56,706 nucleotides of DNA from Paraburkholderia oxyphila NBRC 105797 (GCF_000685075.1 NZ_BAYD01000064.1:1-56706); one strand, 5' to 3'. Shown: positions 16,692-26,132, numbered from the stretch's first letter. Notes: generated by a model from the sequence alone, not told the origin. Numbers and translations: made by a program.

Positions 16692-18263
16692 ATGAGTCAG
16701 CAGCCGATCCGCTTTTATCACCGCAACGCCGTTCGCGAAGTCAGCGACGCCGATGTCACCCGCACCGTTCTCCAGTACCTGCGCGAAGACGCGCGCTGTA
16801 CCGGCACCAAGGAGGGCTGTGCCGAAGGCGACTGCGGCGCGTGCACGGTCGTTGTCGGCGAGCGCACGGCCGAAGGCGGCGTGAGCTTCAAGGCCGTCAA
16901 CGCCTGCATCCAGTTCCTGCCCACGCTCGACGGCAAGGCGCTCTTCACCGTCGAAGACCTGCGCCAGCCCGACGGCTCGCTGCACCCCGTGCAGCAGGCG
17001 ATGGTGGACTGCCACGGCTCGCAATGCGGCTTCTGCACGCCCGGTTTCGTCATGTCGATGTGGGCGCTCTACGAAAAGCACGGCCATGAGCACGCCGGTC
17101 AGGCGGGGCATGCCGGGCACGCTGGCCAGGGCTGCCCGGGCAAGGCGGCCTGCAGCGTGCCCTCGCGCGACGAGATCGCCAACGCGCTGACCGGCAACCT
17201 GTGCCGCTGCACGGGCTATCGCCCGATCCTCGACGCCGCCGAGCAGATGTTCAAGGCCGACACGCCGAAACAGCCCATCGACGTGAAGGCGCTCGCGCAG
17301 ACGCTCGCCACGCTCGAGCGCGGCGAGACGTTCCACTACGAGCACAAGGGCCAGCAATACGACGCGCCGCGCACCGTCGACGCGTTCGCCGAGATCAAGG
17401 CCGCGCGCCCCAACACGCGCATTCTCGCGGGCAGCACCGACATTGGCCTGTGGGTCACCAAGCAGATGCGCCAACTGGGCGACATCGTCTACGTGGGCCA
17501 GGTCGAGTCGATGCGCCAGATCGACGTGAGCGATGAATGGATCGAGATCGGCGCGGGCGTGACGGTCGAGCGTGGCTACGCGGAACTCGCGAAGCACTAT
17601 CCCGAGCTGGAAGAAATGTGGCAGCGCTTCGCTTCGCTGCCGATCCGCAACGCGGGCACGATCGGCGGCAACGTCGCGAACGGCTCGCCGATCGGCGACT
17701 CGATGCCGGGCCTGATCGCACTGGGCGCGCGCGTGGTGCTGCGCGGCGGCGACACGGTGCGCGAGATGGCGCTCGAAGACCTCTACCTGGCGTACCAGAA
17801 GAAGGACATGGCCGAGCACGAGTTCGTGCTTGCGCTGAAGGTGCCGACCCGCACCGGCGCGCGCGCGAACCTGAAATTCCGCACCTACAAGATTTCGAAG
17901 CGCTTCGACTCCGATATTTCGGCGGTGTGCGCAGCGTTCTCGTTCATCGCCGATGGCGACACGATCCGCGAGCCGCGCATCGCGTTTGGCGGCATGGCGG
18001 CCACGCCCAAGCGCGCGACCCACACGGAAGGCGTGCTCGCCGACGCGCAATGGCACGAAGCCACCGCGCAGGCGGCCATGATCGCGATGGCCAACGACTA
18101 CGCGCCGCTCTCCGACATGCGCGCGACGAGCGACTATCGCCTCGAAGCCGCGAAGAACACGCTTTATCGCTTCTGGCTGGAAACGCGGCCGAACAATCCG
18201 CTCGCGCCGCAAGCGCTCAACGTGCGCGCCGTCGCGGCCGAGTCTGCACACAGCGCAGCTTGA
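16692..18263 (+). CDS. xdhA: Xanthine dehydrogenase small subunit (2Fe-2S/FAD)
   Basis: A 523-residue subunit carrying two [2Fe-2S] clusters and FAD, which passes electrons from the molybdenum subunit to NAD+. The plant-type cluster ligands are in CTGTKEGCAEGDCGAC (residues 36-51), with the fourth cysteine in NACIQF. The second cluster uses GSQCGFCTPGF and LCRCTGYRP. FAD-binding motifs LAGSTDIGLWVTKQM and GTIGGNVANGSPIGDSMP follow, then a CO-dehydrogenase flavoprotein C-terminal domain. Residues about 130-157 form an unusual Gly/His-rich insertion (HEHAGQAGHAGHAGQG) between the cluster motifs. It is 37 bp upstream of xdhB, in one operon. Confidence 0.96.
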   Translation: MSQQPIRFYHRNAVREVSDADVTRTVLQYLREDARCTGTKEGCAEGDCGACTVVVGERTAEGGVSFKAVNACIQFLPTLDGKALFTVEDLRQPDGSLHPVQQAMVDCHGSQCGFCTPGFVMSMWALYEKHGHEHAGQAGHAGHAGQGCPGKAACSVPSRDEIANALTGNLCRCTGYRPILDAAEQMFKADTPKQPIDVKALAQTLATLERGETFHYEHKGQQYDAPRTVDAFAEIKAARPNTRILAGSTDIGLWVTKQMRQLGDIVYVGQVESMRQIDVSDEWIEIGAGVTVERGYAELAKHYPELEEMWQRFASLPIRNAGTIGGNVANGSPIGDSMPGLIALGARVVLRGGDTVREMALEDLYLAYQKKDMAEHEFVLALKVPTRTGARANLKFRTYKISKRFDSDISAVCAAFSFIADGDTIREPRIAFGGMAATPKRATHTEGVLADAQWHEATAQAAMIAMANDYAPLSDMRATSDYRLEAAKNTLYRFWLETRPNNPLAPQALNVRAVAAESAHSAA

Positions 18264-18300
18264 TACACCAGGAAACGGACAACATACGGAGATCGAAACA

Positions 18301-20655
18301 ATGAACCAGCAAGCCGAACCGTTCCTGGAAGAAGCGAAAGCGCGTGAACCATTCGCGCAGGTGCACGTCTCGCGTGCGCACGAATCGGCGCATCTGCACG
18401 TGAGCGGACGCGCCACCTACACCGACGACATTCCGAACGTGGCGGGCACGCTGCACGCGGCGCTCGGCCTCTCGCAGAAGTCGCACGCGCGCATCGTCTC
18501 GATGGATCTGTCCAAGGTCCGCGCGACGCCGGGCGTGGTGGCCGTGCTGACCGCCGGCGACATTCCCGGTGTGAACGACTGTGGCCCCATCATCCACGAC
18601 GATCCGGTTCTCGCCGATGGCGTCGTGCAGTACGTCGGCCAGCCGATGTTCATCGTGGTGGCCACCACGCACGACACGGCACGCCTCGCCGCGCGCCGCG
18701 CCGAAGTGCAATACGAAGAGCTGCCTGCGGTGCTCACCGCGCAGCAGGCGCGCGCCGCCGAGCAATACGTGCTGCCGCCGATGAAACTCGCGCGCGGCGA
18801 CGCGTCCACGCGTGCCGCACGCGCCGCGCACCGCCACGAAGGCGAAATGCTGCTGGGCGGCCAGGAGCAGTTCTATCTGGAAGGGCAGATCGCCTACGCG
18901 GTGCCGAAGGACGACGACGGCATGCACGTCTGGTGCTCGACGCAGCACCCGAGCGAAATGCAGCATCTGGTGGCGCACGTGCTGGGCGTGCACTCGCACA
19001 ACGTGCTCGTGGAATGCCGGCGCATGGGCGGCGGCTTCGGCGGCAAGGAATCGCAGTCGGGCCTGTTCGCGTGCTGCGCGGCGCTCGCCGCGTGGAAGCT
19101 CCTGTGCCCCGTGAAGCTGCGTCCGGATCGCGACGACGACATGATGATCACGGGCAAGCGTCACGATTTCCACTATACGTATGAGGTGGGCTACGACGAC
19201 CAGGGCACGATCGAAGGCGTTTCGGTCGACATGACCTCGCGCTGCGGCTTCTCCGCCGACCTCTCCGGCCCGGTGATGACGCGCGCCGTCTGCCACTTCG
19301 ACAACGCCTACTGGCTGCCCGACGTCTCCATCGCCGGCTACTGCGGCAAGACCAACACGCAGTCGAACACCGCGTTCCGCGGCTTCGGCGGTCCGCAGGG
19401 CGCGTTCGCGATCGAGTACATCATGGACGACGTCGCACGCTCGCTCGGCCTCGATTCGCTCGACGTGCGCCGCCGCAACCTCTACGGCAAGACGGAGAAC
19501 AACGAGACGCCGTACGGCCAGACGCTCGAAGACAACGTCATTCACGAGATCATCGACGAACTGGCGCAGACGAGCGGCTATCGTGCGCGCCGTGCCGCGA
19601 TCCGCGAATTCAATGCGAACAACGACGTGCTCAAGAAGGGCATCGCGCTCACGCCGGTGAAGTTCGGCATTGCGTTCAACGTCACGCACTTCAACCAGGC
19701 GGGCGCGCTCGTCCATATCTATACCGACGGTTCCGTGCTCGTGAACCACGGCGGCACGGAAATGGGCCAGGGCCTGAACACCAAGGTCGCGCAGGTGGTG
19801 GCGCACGAGCTCGGCATCGACTTCGGCCGCGTGCGCGTGACCGCCACCGACACCAGCAAGGTGGCCAACACTTCGGCCACCGCCGCATCGACGGGCACCG
19901 ACCTCAACGGCAAGGCCGCGCAGGATGCGGCGCGCCAGTTGCGCGAGCGTCTGGCCGCGCTCGCGGTCAACACGTGGGGCGAGGGCCGCGTCAACGCCGC
20001 CGATGTGCGCTTTGCCAACGACTGCGTGATCGTCGGCGACGAGATCGTGCCGTTTGAGGCGCTCATCGCAAAGGCCTATCTCGCACGCGTGCAACTGTGG
20101 TCGGACGGCTTCTACGCCACGCCCAAGCTGTACTGGGACCAGAAAACGCTGCGCGGCCGGCCGTTCTACTATTACGCGTATGGCGCGGCGGTTTCCGAGG
20201 TCGTGATCGACACGCTCACGGGCGAGATGCGCGTGCTGCGCGCCGACGCGCTGTACGACGCGGGCTCGTCGCTGAACCCCGCGCTCGACGTCGGGCAGGT
20301 GGAAGGCGGCTTCATTCAGGGCATGGGTTGGCTCACGACCGAAGAGCTCTGGTGGAAGCCGGACGGCAAGCTCATGACGCACGCGCCGTCCACCTACAAG
20401 ATCCCGACCGTGAACGACACGCCGATCGAGTTCAACGTGAAGCTCTTCAACAACCGCAACGCGGAAGATAGCATCCATCGCTCGAAGGCCGTGGGCGAGC
20501 CGCCGCTGTTGCTGCCGTTCTCGGTGTTCTTCGCACTGCGCGACGCCGTGGCGAGCGTGGCCGACTATCGCTTCAATCCGCCGATGAATGCGCCCGCGAC
20601 CGCCGAGGAGATCCTCAAGGGCGTGCGCGCGGTGCGGGCGATGGCGCGCGCTTGA
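18301..20655 (+). CDS. xdhB: Xanthine dehydrogenase large (molybdopterin) subunit
   Basis: A 784-residue catalytic subunit that hydroxylates hypoxanthine/xanthine to urate using molybdenum cofactor. Family blocks visible are HVSGRATYTDDIPN near the N-terminus, GGQEQFYLEGQIAYAVP, the MGGGFGGKESQ loop, RGFGGPQGAFAIEYIMDDVA, GGTEMGQGLNTK, and the C-terminal VGEPPLLLPFSVFFALRDAV with the catalytic glutamate region. Length matches bacterial XdhB (about 780). It lies between xdhA and a truncated xdhC. A purine-catabolic role is expected, although no uricase or allantoin genes are in the window. Confidence 0.96.
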   Translation: MNQQAEPFLEEAKAREPFAQVHVSRAHESAHLHVSGRATYTDDIPNVAGTLHAALGLSQKSHARIVSMDLSKVRATPGVVAVLTAGDIPGVNDCGPIIHDDPVLADGVVQYVGQPMFIVVATTHDTARLAARRAEVQYEELPAVLTAQQARAAEQYVLPPMKLARGDASTRAARAAHRHEGEMLLGGQEQFYLEGQIAYAVPKDDDGMHVWCSTQHPSEMQHLVAHVLGVHSHNVLVECRRMGGGFGGKESQSGLFACCAALAAWKLLCPVKLRPDRDDDMMITGKRHDFHYTYEVGYDDQGTIEGVSVDMTSRCGFSADLSGPVMTRAVCHFDNAYWLPDVSIAGYCGKTNTQSNTAFRGFGGPQGAFAIEYIMDDVARSLGLDSLDVRRRNLYGKTENNETPYGQTLEDNVIHEIIDELAQTSGYRARRAAIREFNANNDVLKKGIALTPVKFGIAFNVTHFNQAGALVHIYTDGSVLVNHGGTEMGQGLNTKVAQVVAHELGIDFGRVRVTATDTSKVANTSATAASTGTDLNGKAAQDAARQLRERLAALAVNTWGEGRVNAADVRFANDCVIVGDEIVPFEALIAKAYLARVQLWSDGFYATPKLYWDQKTLRGRPFYYYAYGAAVSEVVIDTLTGEMRVLRADALYDAGSSLNPALDVGQVEGGFIQGMGWLTTEELWWKPDGKLMTHAPSTYKIPTVNDTPIEFNVKLFNNRNAEDSIHRSKAVGEPPLLLPFSVFFALRDAVASVADYRFNPPMNAPATAEEILKGVRAVRAMARA

Positions 20656-20713
20656 AGGTGATTGAGCGTGCTCGAGCGTGATTGAGCGCGCAGTTTTGAA
20701 GGAGTCTCACAAG

Positions 20714-21310
20714 ATGATGAGCGGTACGAATCATTGCGAACGAATCGACGCCACGGGGCGCGTCGTGATCGGACGGCGCGGCACGCCGGTGCCGCACTAC
20801 GGGCCGATGCACGTCGTGCTGTTCGGCGCGGGCCATGTGGGCCACGCGCTCGTGACGCTGCTCGGCATGCTGCCGTGTGTCGTGCAGTGGGTGGACGAGC
20901 GCGACGAGCTGTTCCCCGATGAAGTGCCGCCCAACGTGCAGATCGAGGCGACCGACACGCCCGCCGCAATCGTCGACGAGGCGCCCCCCGGCGCGTACTT
21001 CATCGTGATGACACACAATCACGCGCTCGATTTCGAGCTTTCGCTGCGCATCATGCAGCGGCGCGATTTCGCGTGGTTCGGGTTGATCGGCTCGAAGACC
21101 AAACGCGTGAAGTTCGAGCGCCGTCTGATCGAGCGCGGCGTCGTGCGCGAGCACATGAGCGAGATGACCTGCCCGATCGGTGTGCCGGGCATCGTCGACA
21201 AGGCGCCTTCGTCGATTGCGGTGGCGGTGGCCGCGCAACTCATGCAGATGCGCGCGCCGCTCGGCGATGCACAACATCGGGCGAGTACGCCGATGCTTGC
21301 GAGAGTTTGA
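20714..21310 (+). CDS. xdhC: XdhC-like molybdenum-cofactor insertion protein, C-terminal domain only
   Basis: XdhC binds Moco and helps insert sulfurated cofactor into XdhB. This 198-residue version has the C-terminal Rossmann-like domain (MHVVLFGAGHVGHALVTLLG; VQWVDERDELFPDEVP; FIVMTHNHALDFELSLRIMQ; FGLIGSKTKR; CPIGVPGI; KAPSSIAVAVAAQL). It lacks the usual N-terminal XdhC/CoxI domain of about 100-130 residues. ATG 20714 has gaaggag nine bases upstream; only 58 bp separate it from xdhB, so no hidden N-terminal domain fits. Either it is a minimal functional form or another gene supplies the missing domain. Confidence 0.88.
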   Translation: MMSGTNHCERIDATGRVVIGRRGTPVPHYGPMHVVLFGAGHVGHALVTLLGMLPCVVQWVDERDELFPDEVPPNVQIEATDTPAAIVDEAPPGAYFIVMTHNHALDFELSLRIMQRRDFAWFGLIGSKTKRVKFERRLIERGVVREHMSEMTCPIGVPGIVDKAPSSIAVAVAAQLMQMRAPLGDAQHRASTPMLARV

Positions 21311-21376
21311 TATCGAGCGCCCACCTGACGTCGATGTGACGGTGGGCGCGGAAAATCCAGGGTCTGCCGTGAGCTA

Positions 21377-21424
21377 CACCCCAACCGTTGGACTTCGGTC
21401 CTGCGCTTGGGGTGCTTTTTTTTT
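21377..21424 (+). terminator. Intrinsic terminator after the xdh operon
   Basis: caccccaa (21377-21384) pairs with ttggggtg (21407-21414), followed by c and nine T. Inside the loop is a second hairpin, ggac-ttcg-gtcc (21390-21401), with a stable UUCG tetraloop. Confidence 0.88.
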
Positions 21425-21498
21425 GCCTTCTACGCCGTGCGATGACGTAGCGCCTTTGACGCGTTTATCGGCAGGCGGGTGCGCTCGTCCTGGTGAAA

Positions 21499-22518
21499 TT
21501 ACTTGCCAGTAACCGACACGGATTGCGCCGCGTCCTTGCCGGCGGCGCCCGTTGCGGGCCTGGCGCTCGCCTTGCGCGTCTTCGCCTTGCGCACCGGTTC
21601 GGTGAGCGTGGCCGACACCTTGTCGATCAGCTCGCGCAGCCAGTCGATGTCGCTCGGACGATCGGGCTGCGGGTGCCACATCTGATAACAGCGAATGCGC
21701 GGAAACGAGAACGGCGGCTCGGCCACGGCGATTGGCATGAGCCGCGCGTAATGCGTCGCGAAGCGGCGCGTGGTCGTGAAGATCAGGTCCGACTGCAGCA
21801 GCACCTGGGGCGCGAGCCCGAAGTAGGGCAGCGTCGCGACGATGCGCCTTTGGGCGCGCGCTTTCGCGAAGCCCAGGTCGACGGGGCTCGCGTTCGCGCC
21901 GGTATAGGGCGTGGGCGCCAGATGCGCCGCCGCGAGATACGCGTCGCGTGTGAGCGGCGCGCGCGCGAGCGGGTGGTCGGCGCGCATCATGCAGACGATT
22001 TTGTCGGTGAACAGGTCGCTGCGCGCGAAGTGAGGGTCGGGCTTCGGCCAGTTGCCGATCACGATGTCGATTTCGCCCGATTCCAGCCCGGCGTGATGAT
22101 CGAGCGTGGGCGAGAGCGAGAGAATCTCCAGGCGCGCCGAGGGCGCCGCTTCGCGAAAGCAGGCGATCAGCGTCGGCATGAAGAAGTCGTTGAGATAGTC
22201 GGGCGCGGCCACGCGGAAGGTGCGCTTGGAGCGCGCCGGTTCGAAGTCGCCGTGCGGCGTGGCGACGAAGTCGACGTCGCGCAGCACGCGCTGCGCGTGC
22301 TGGAGCAGCGACTCGCCGTACTCGGTCGGCACCATGCCGGCCTTGCCGCGCACGAGGATGGGGTCGCCGAGAATCTCGCGCAGCCGCCGCAGCGCCGTGC
22401 TGATCGCCGGCTGCGTCTGGTTCAGCCGCAGCGCGGCCTGCGTGACGCTGCGCTCGATCAGCAGCGTGCGCAGCACGCGCACGAGCCAGATATCGAGGGA
22501 AAGGGCAGTGTCGTCCAT
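21499..22518 (-). CDS. LysR-family transcriptional regulator (NodD/NahR-type)
   Basis: A 339-residue regulator. DNA-binding part: LSLDIWLVRVLRTLLIERSV then TQAALRLNQTQPAISTALRR and LREILGDPILVRGKAGMVPT, the spacing typical of the NodD/NahR/PnbR branch that senses aromatic compounds. An effector domain follows (FRVAAPDYLNDFFMPTLIAC; ESGEIDIVIGNWPKPD). The last ~35 residues are a basic Ala/Lys-rich tail not typical of the family. It runs toward the xdh operon terminator. The leftward hydroxychromene-carboxylate-isomerase-like gene lies just upstream and could be part of its regulon, which is inference. Confidence 0.9.
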   Translation of the reverse strand: MDDTALSLDIWLVRVLRTLLIERSVTQAALRLNQTQPAISTALRRLREILGDPILVRGKAGMVPTEYGESLLQHAQRVLRDVDFVATPHGDFEPARSKRTFRVAAPDYLNDFFMPTLIACFREAAPSARLEILSLSPTLDHHAGLESGEIDIVIGNWPKPDPHFARSDLFTDKIVCMMRADHPLARAPLTRDAYLAAAHLAPTPYTGANASPVDLGFAKARAQRRIVATLPYFGLAPQVLLQSDLIFTTTRRFATHYARLMPIAVAEPPFSFPRIRCYQMWHPQPDRPSDIDWLRELIDKVSATLTEPVRKAKTRKASARPATGAAGKDAAQSVSVTGK

Positions 22519-22734
22519 GGCAATGCGTGAAGCGTGGGGAGCGGTGCCGCGCGTTGCTCACACACGGCGGGATTTGTAACCTTATTCTGCTGCGCGCGCG
22601 GCCGCCATAGGGCGCTGGGTATGACCGGCATCAGCAGGGCCGGCCGGCGCGAGCGCCGTGTGGTGCGACCTGCGCGGCCCGACCCGCTGCGCGCAGCGTT
22701 TCCAGGCCGCTTTCAGGCCGCCTCTATGCCGCTG

Positions 22735-23388
22735 CTAGGCCGTTTCCTGCTTCACGAGCCCCGAAGGCAGCGCGCTGATGCGCTTCACTTCGCGCGAGTC
22801 GAGCCAGTTCGGCGTGCGCGCGCAGTAAAGCACCATGGGCAGCGCGTCCTCGCCCCAGAAGAGCTGCTTGTTCATCCAGAAGGTGGGCACGCCGAACACG
22901 CCCATCGAGATGGCGTCGTTGGTGTTGCGGCGCAGTTGCGCGCGCACCGCCTCTTGCTCGATCATCGTTTCGCCGTGCGCGATGCCCACGCGCTCGCACA
23001 GCTGCTCGAAACCCTCGTCGCTCGACGGATCGCGTCCCTCGCGCCAGATGAAGCGGAAGATCTCGCGCACACAGGCAAACTCGCCGCCGGCCGCGATGGC
23101 GAGCAGCATCGGCTTGACCGAGTCGAACGGATGCGCGGGCGGCATCTTGAACGGAATGCCGAGCTGCTCCGCGCGAAACAGCGCGTGCCGGTACGTGAAC
23201 ATGCGCTTGGCCGGGATCGAGCCGCCGTATGGCGTGCCCCAGTGGCGGTACAGATCGCTCAACACCACCGGCGTGGGCGCGAAGTCGAAGCCCGGCCATT
23301 TGTCGTATTGCTCCAGCAGCAGGTACGAGAACGGCGACACGAAGTCGTAGAACCAGGCCGGCCGGTTGGCGTCGATGCCGCTGATCAT
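22735..23388 (-). CDS. 2-hydroxychromene-2-carboxylate isomerase family protein
   Basis: A 217-residue DsbA/GST-kappa-fold protein. WFYDFVSPFSYLLLEQY has the active-site serine position of HCCA isomerases instead of the CxxC of DsbA, and GVFGVPTFWMNKQLFWGEDA is the conserved cis-proline and C-terminal block. These enzymes use glutathione to isomerise a ring-opened naphthalene intermediate, but many homologues act elsewhere. ATG 23388 is chosen because ggagga precedes it with short spacing; the 12 extra upstream codons have no such signal. No other naphthalene-pathway genes are nearby. Confidence 0.88.
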   Translation of the reverse strand: MISGIDANRPAWFYDFVSPFSYLLLEQYDKWPGFDFAPTPVVLSDLYRHWGTPYGGSIPAKRMFTYRHALFRAEQLGIPFKMPPAHPFDSVKPMLLAIAAGGEFACVREIFRFIWREGRDPSSDEGFEQLCERVGIAHGETMIEQEAVRAQLRRNTNDAISMGVFGVPTFWMNKQLFWGEDALPMVLYCARTPNWLDSREVKRISALPSGLVKQETA

Positions 23389-23518
23389 GCTGTTCCTCCG
23401 AGATGGGCTTCTTGTGGGCCGCATCGGCGGCCCGTTATTCGAGTATTGATCGTATTCGCTGATGCGTGCTGCTTTTTTTCGCTAATGTTTCTCGTGTGCC
23501 CGACGTCATTGACTTCGC

Positions 23519-25048
23519 TTACGTGCTTCGCGTGCGCGTGTCTGCGGCCGGCGTTTCGCGTGGCGCATCGGCGCTTGCGCTGTCCTTGCTCGCCACGCCG
23601 CTGCCTTCGCGGCCGTCATCGCTTGCGTTGCCTGCGGCGCCGCTTTCGTCCTGCTCGCTGCCTTCGTGGTCGGCGTTGCTATCGGCATCGTCGCTCATGG
23701 CCGAAAGCCGTTCGCGCACGGCCAGCAGCCGCTCGCGCACGAAGCCGATATGCTCGCGCAACACGTAGAACTGGCCCGCGTAGGCGAGCGGCATCTTCAT
23801 GCCGTTCACCGACTCTTCGATCTTGTCGAGCTGGCGCGTCAGCGTGCGCCGCTCGGCGGGTGAATTGTCGGCGTTCGCAGCGCGTTCGAGCGCGATGAGC
23901 GAGCCGTACCAGCGGTAGATCCGTGATTTTACCCGCCATGCATAGAGCCCCGGCACGAGCCGCAGGCCCGGAATCAGCACCACGATGATCGGCACGAGCA
24001 CGACGATGAGGCGGTCGGCGAGGCTCGCGAGCCAGAACGGCAGCACGCGGTACAGGAAGCTCTTGCCCGATTTGTAGTAGCGCGCGGCGTCGTCGCTGAT
24101 CGGAAAGTCCTGCGCGAGCGGCGCCGGGAATTCGCCCGCGCGCTGCAAGAGCGTCGAGCGGCCGTGCACCTGCTTGGCCGCGTCGATCAGCAGATCGGAG
24201 AGCGCCGGATGGAGCGAGTCACGCGCGACCAGCTCCGCCGTGGGCGCGATGAAGTGCAGCGGCGCCGCGGGCAGGTTGCGGCCGAAATCGAACGCGCCCA
24301 TCGGGATCGTGATCGCCGTGAGGTACGGGAAGCGCCGTGCGTAGGCGTCGGCCTGGGCGAAGTCGAAGAAGCGCACGCCCGGCATGCGCATCAGGCGCCC
24401 CATGACCGGCGGCTGCGCGGAGTCACCCGCGAGGAAGGCCACGTCGATCTTGCCCTCGACGAGCGCGCGTGCGGCGTCGTCGCCGGAGAGCGGCAGCAGC
24501 CTGGTTTTGCCGCCCGGCTCGATGCCGTTGGCCTTGAGCAGCGTGAGTGCGAGCTCACGCGTGCCGCTGCCCTCGGCGCCGATGGCGATGCGCTCGCCCT
24601 CGAACTCCGAGAGCAGCCTCACAGGTGGCCCGTGATAGAACACCACGAGGGGCACGTACGCCACGCTGCCGAGCGAGACGAGGCCCGCGGGCGGCTTGGT
24701 CGAGAGCCCGTCCTGGACGAACGCGACGTCCACATGCGAGGCCGGATCGGCAAGACGCTGGAGGTTCTGCGCCGACCCTTCCGATTCGAGCACGTTCAGG
24801 GTGATGTTGTTTTGCGCCAGGATCGTCTTGTACTTCTGCGCGGCATTCCAGAACGTGCTGCCCTTGGGGCCCGCGCTCATCGTGAGCGTGCTGGGCGGCG
24901 CGGGCTGGATCAGGCGCACGGCCAGCCAGATCGCGCCAGCGCTTATCAGCAGGATGGGGCCGAACGTGACGGCCAGGTCGCGCCACGAAATCGCCACGAA
25001 GCGCGCGACGAGACGGGGAGGAGGTTTGCGGCCGGTACGGAACTTCAT
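23519..25048 (-). CDS. Membrane-anchored TAXI-family TRAP solute-receptor-like protein
   Basis: A 509-residue protein with an uncleaved N-terminal TM anchor (DLAVTFGPILLISAGAIWLA), then a periplasmic TAXI-type receptor domain (LTMSAGPKGSTFWNAAQKYK; VLESEGSAQNLQRL; IAIGAEGSGTRELALTLLKA). A hydrophobic block about residues 330-370 (LADRLIVVLVPIIVVLIPGL) and a charged helical, acidic tail follow. Ordinary TAXI receptors are secreted proteins of about 320 residues paired with a DctM permease. No permease is present here, so this form may be a sensor or sensor-like adaptor. It has no operon partner. Confidence 0.82.
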   Translation of the reverse strand: MKFRTGRKPPPRLVARFVAISWRDLAVTFGPILLISAGAIWLAVRLIQPAPPSTLTMSAGPKGSTFWNAAQKYKTILAQNNITLNVLESEGSAQNLQRLADPASHVDVAFVQDGLSTKPPAGLVSLGSVAYVPLVVFYHGPPVRLLSEFEGERIAIGAEGSGTRELALTLLKANGIEPGGKTRLLPLSGDDAARALVEGKIDVAFLAGDSAQPPVMGRLMRMPGVRFFDFAQADAYARRFPYLTAITIPMGAFDFGRNLPAAPLHFIAPTAELVARDSLHPALSDLLIDAAKQVHGRSTLLQRAGEFPAPLAQDFPISDDAARYYKSGKSFLYRVLPFWLASLADRLIVVLVPIIVVLIPGLRLVPGLYAWRVKSRIYRWYGSLIALERAANADNSPAERRTLTRQLDKIEESVNGMKMPLAYAGQFYVLREHIGFVRERLLAVRERLSAMSDDADSNADHEGSEQDESGAAGNASDDGREGSGVASKDSASADAPRETPAADTRTRST

Positions 25049-25683
25049 TGCGGAATGGCGGGCCTCGGGAGTTTGGGGAAACGTTGCGCGGCGCGGTGCG
25101 TCCGGGATCGCGCCGGGGATCTTGCCGGCGCTGGTGGGTACACCCCTGCCGGTACGCCCACGCCGATATGCCCGCCGATGTTACATGAGATTGGCCGTTG
25201 CAACGGCATGCGCGCTGCCATCGCACGACCCGCGCCGCCGATGCCGCTCCTGCGAAGGCGCCGCGCCGAGGGCGCACCGCCGGGGGCGCTCCGCTAAACC
25301 CTTTGCACTCGCGCCGCACCCAGGCTAAATTGTGGATCGCCATGGCGCTTGCGCCATGCGGTACGCGCCGCAAGGCCGTCCAGCCGATAACAAGCTACCT
25401 GGCATAATCAGGCAATCGATGCAGGCGCTGTGCGCCGCCCCTGCCGTCGCGACGCGCTCGTCTGCGTTCGCGTGCCATATCAATCCTTGCCTCTCGCCGC
25501 AGCGTGTCCAGGCCATGACAGTGTCCGTGGGCGCGCGGTGCGCGCTCGCACGCTGCCCGTGGGTGTCGTAACGAAGCCGTCAGACCCGGTCTGGCGGACG
25601 GCGAGTCCGTCCGTCCGGCAGCCGCGTGGCGGTCCATCCTCGCAACGAGTGAAGCAACAACGCGAAAGCAACAAGGAGAAAAC
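25049..25683. other. Intergenic region upstream of the TAXI and BON-domain genes
   Basis: A 635-bp gap between divergent genes. It contains a perfect 8-bp inverted repeat catggcgc-tt-gcgccatg at 25341-25358 and a -10-like cataat at 25403-25408 without an obvious -35. No coding frame in it looks like a real protein. The ribosome-binding sequence caaggag sits just before the BON gene. Confidence 0.4.
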
Positions 25684-26037
25684 ATGAAATCGGTCGCTTT
25701 TCTGAAGACGCTGACTGCAGTGGCCTGCGTGACGGTCGCCTGCAGCGTGTATGCCCAGGACAACTCGGCGGCCAGCGGCGCGGCCGCCACGACGATGGCC
25801 GCGCCCCCGGCCTCGGCCAAGAAGGTCGACCGCAAGCTCGGCTATACGGTGCGCAAGGCGCTCTCGAAGGCGCAGGGCCTCGACGTCAAGGACATCACGG
25901 TGCGCTCGCGCAGCGGCGCAGTCACGCTGACCGGCACCGTGCCCGATCAGGGCCAGATCGACCAGGCCGGCCAGGTCGCACAGGGCGTGGCTGGCGTGAA
26001 GTCGGTGACGAACAAGCTGACGGTCAAGCAGCAGTAA
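25684..26037 (+). CDS. Periplasmic BON-domain protein
   Basis: A 117-residue secreted protein. The signal peptide is MKSVAFLKTLTAVACVTVAC through SVYA, with probable cleavage before QDNSAAS. After an Ala-rich linker comes one BON domain (RKLGYTVRKALSKAQGLDVK; ITVRSRSGAVTLTGTVPDQG; GQVAQGVAGVKSVTNKLTV), as in OsmY-like envelope proteins thought to bind membranes or peptidoglycan. It has a clear ribosome-binding site and its own strong terminator, so it is monocistronic. Confidence 0.93.
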   Translation: MKSVAFLKTLTAVACVTVACSVYAQDNSAASGAAATTMAAPPASAKKVDRKLGYTVRKALSKAQGLDVKDITVRSRSGAVTLTGTVPDQGQIDQAGQVAQGVAGVKSVTNKLTVKQQ

Positions 26038-26103
26038 AACGTCATACTGCCCGCGGTTGCGCGCCAGACGGGTGCGAACCGCGGGCACGAACCGCGCGAA
26101 CAG

Positions 26104-26132
26104 GCCCCGGCACGTTGCCGGGGCTTTTTTTC
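26104..26132 (+). terminator. Intrinsic terminator of the BON-domain gene
   Basis: gccccggca (26104-26112) and tgccggggc (26116-26124) form a perfect 9-bp stem with a 3-base loop, followed by eight T. Confidence 0.95.

Noticed and set aside
18217..20478. 753-codon leftward open frame
   Set aside because: It lies antisense to xdhB in a high-GC codon-phase pattern, is His/Arg/Val-rich and shows no domain; a shadow frame.
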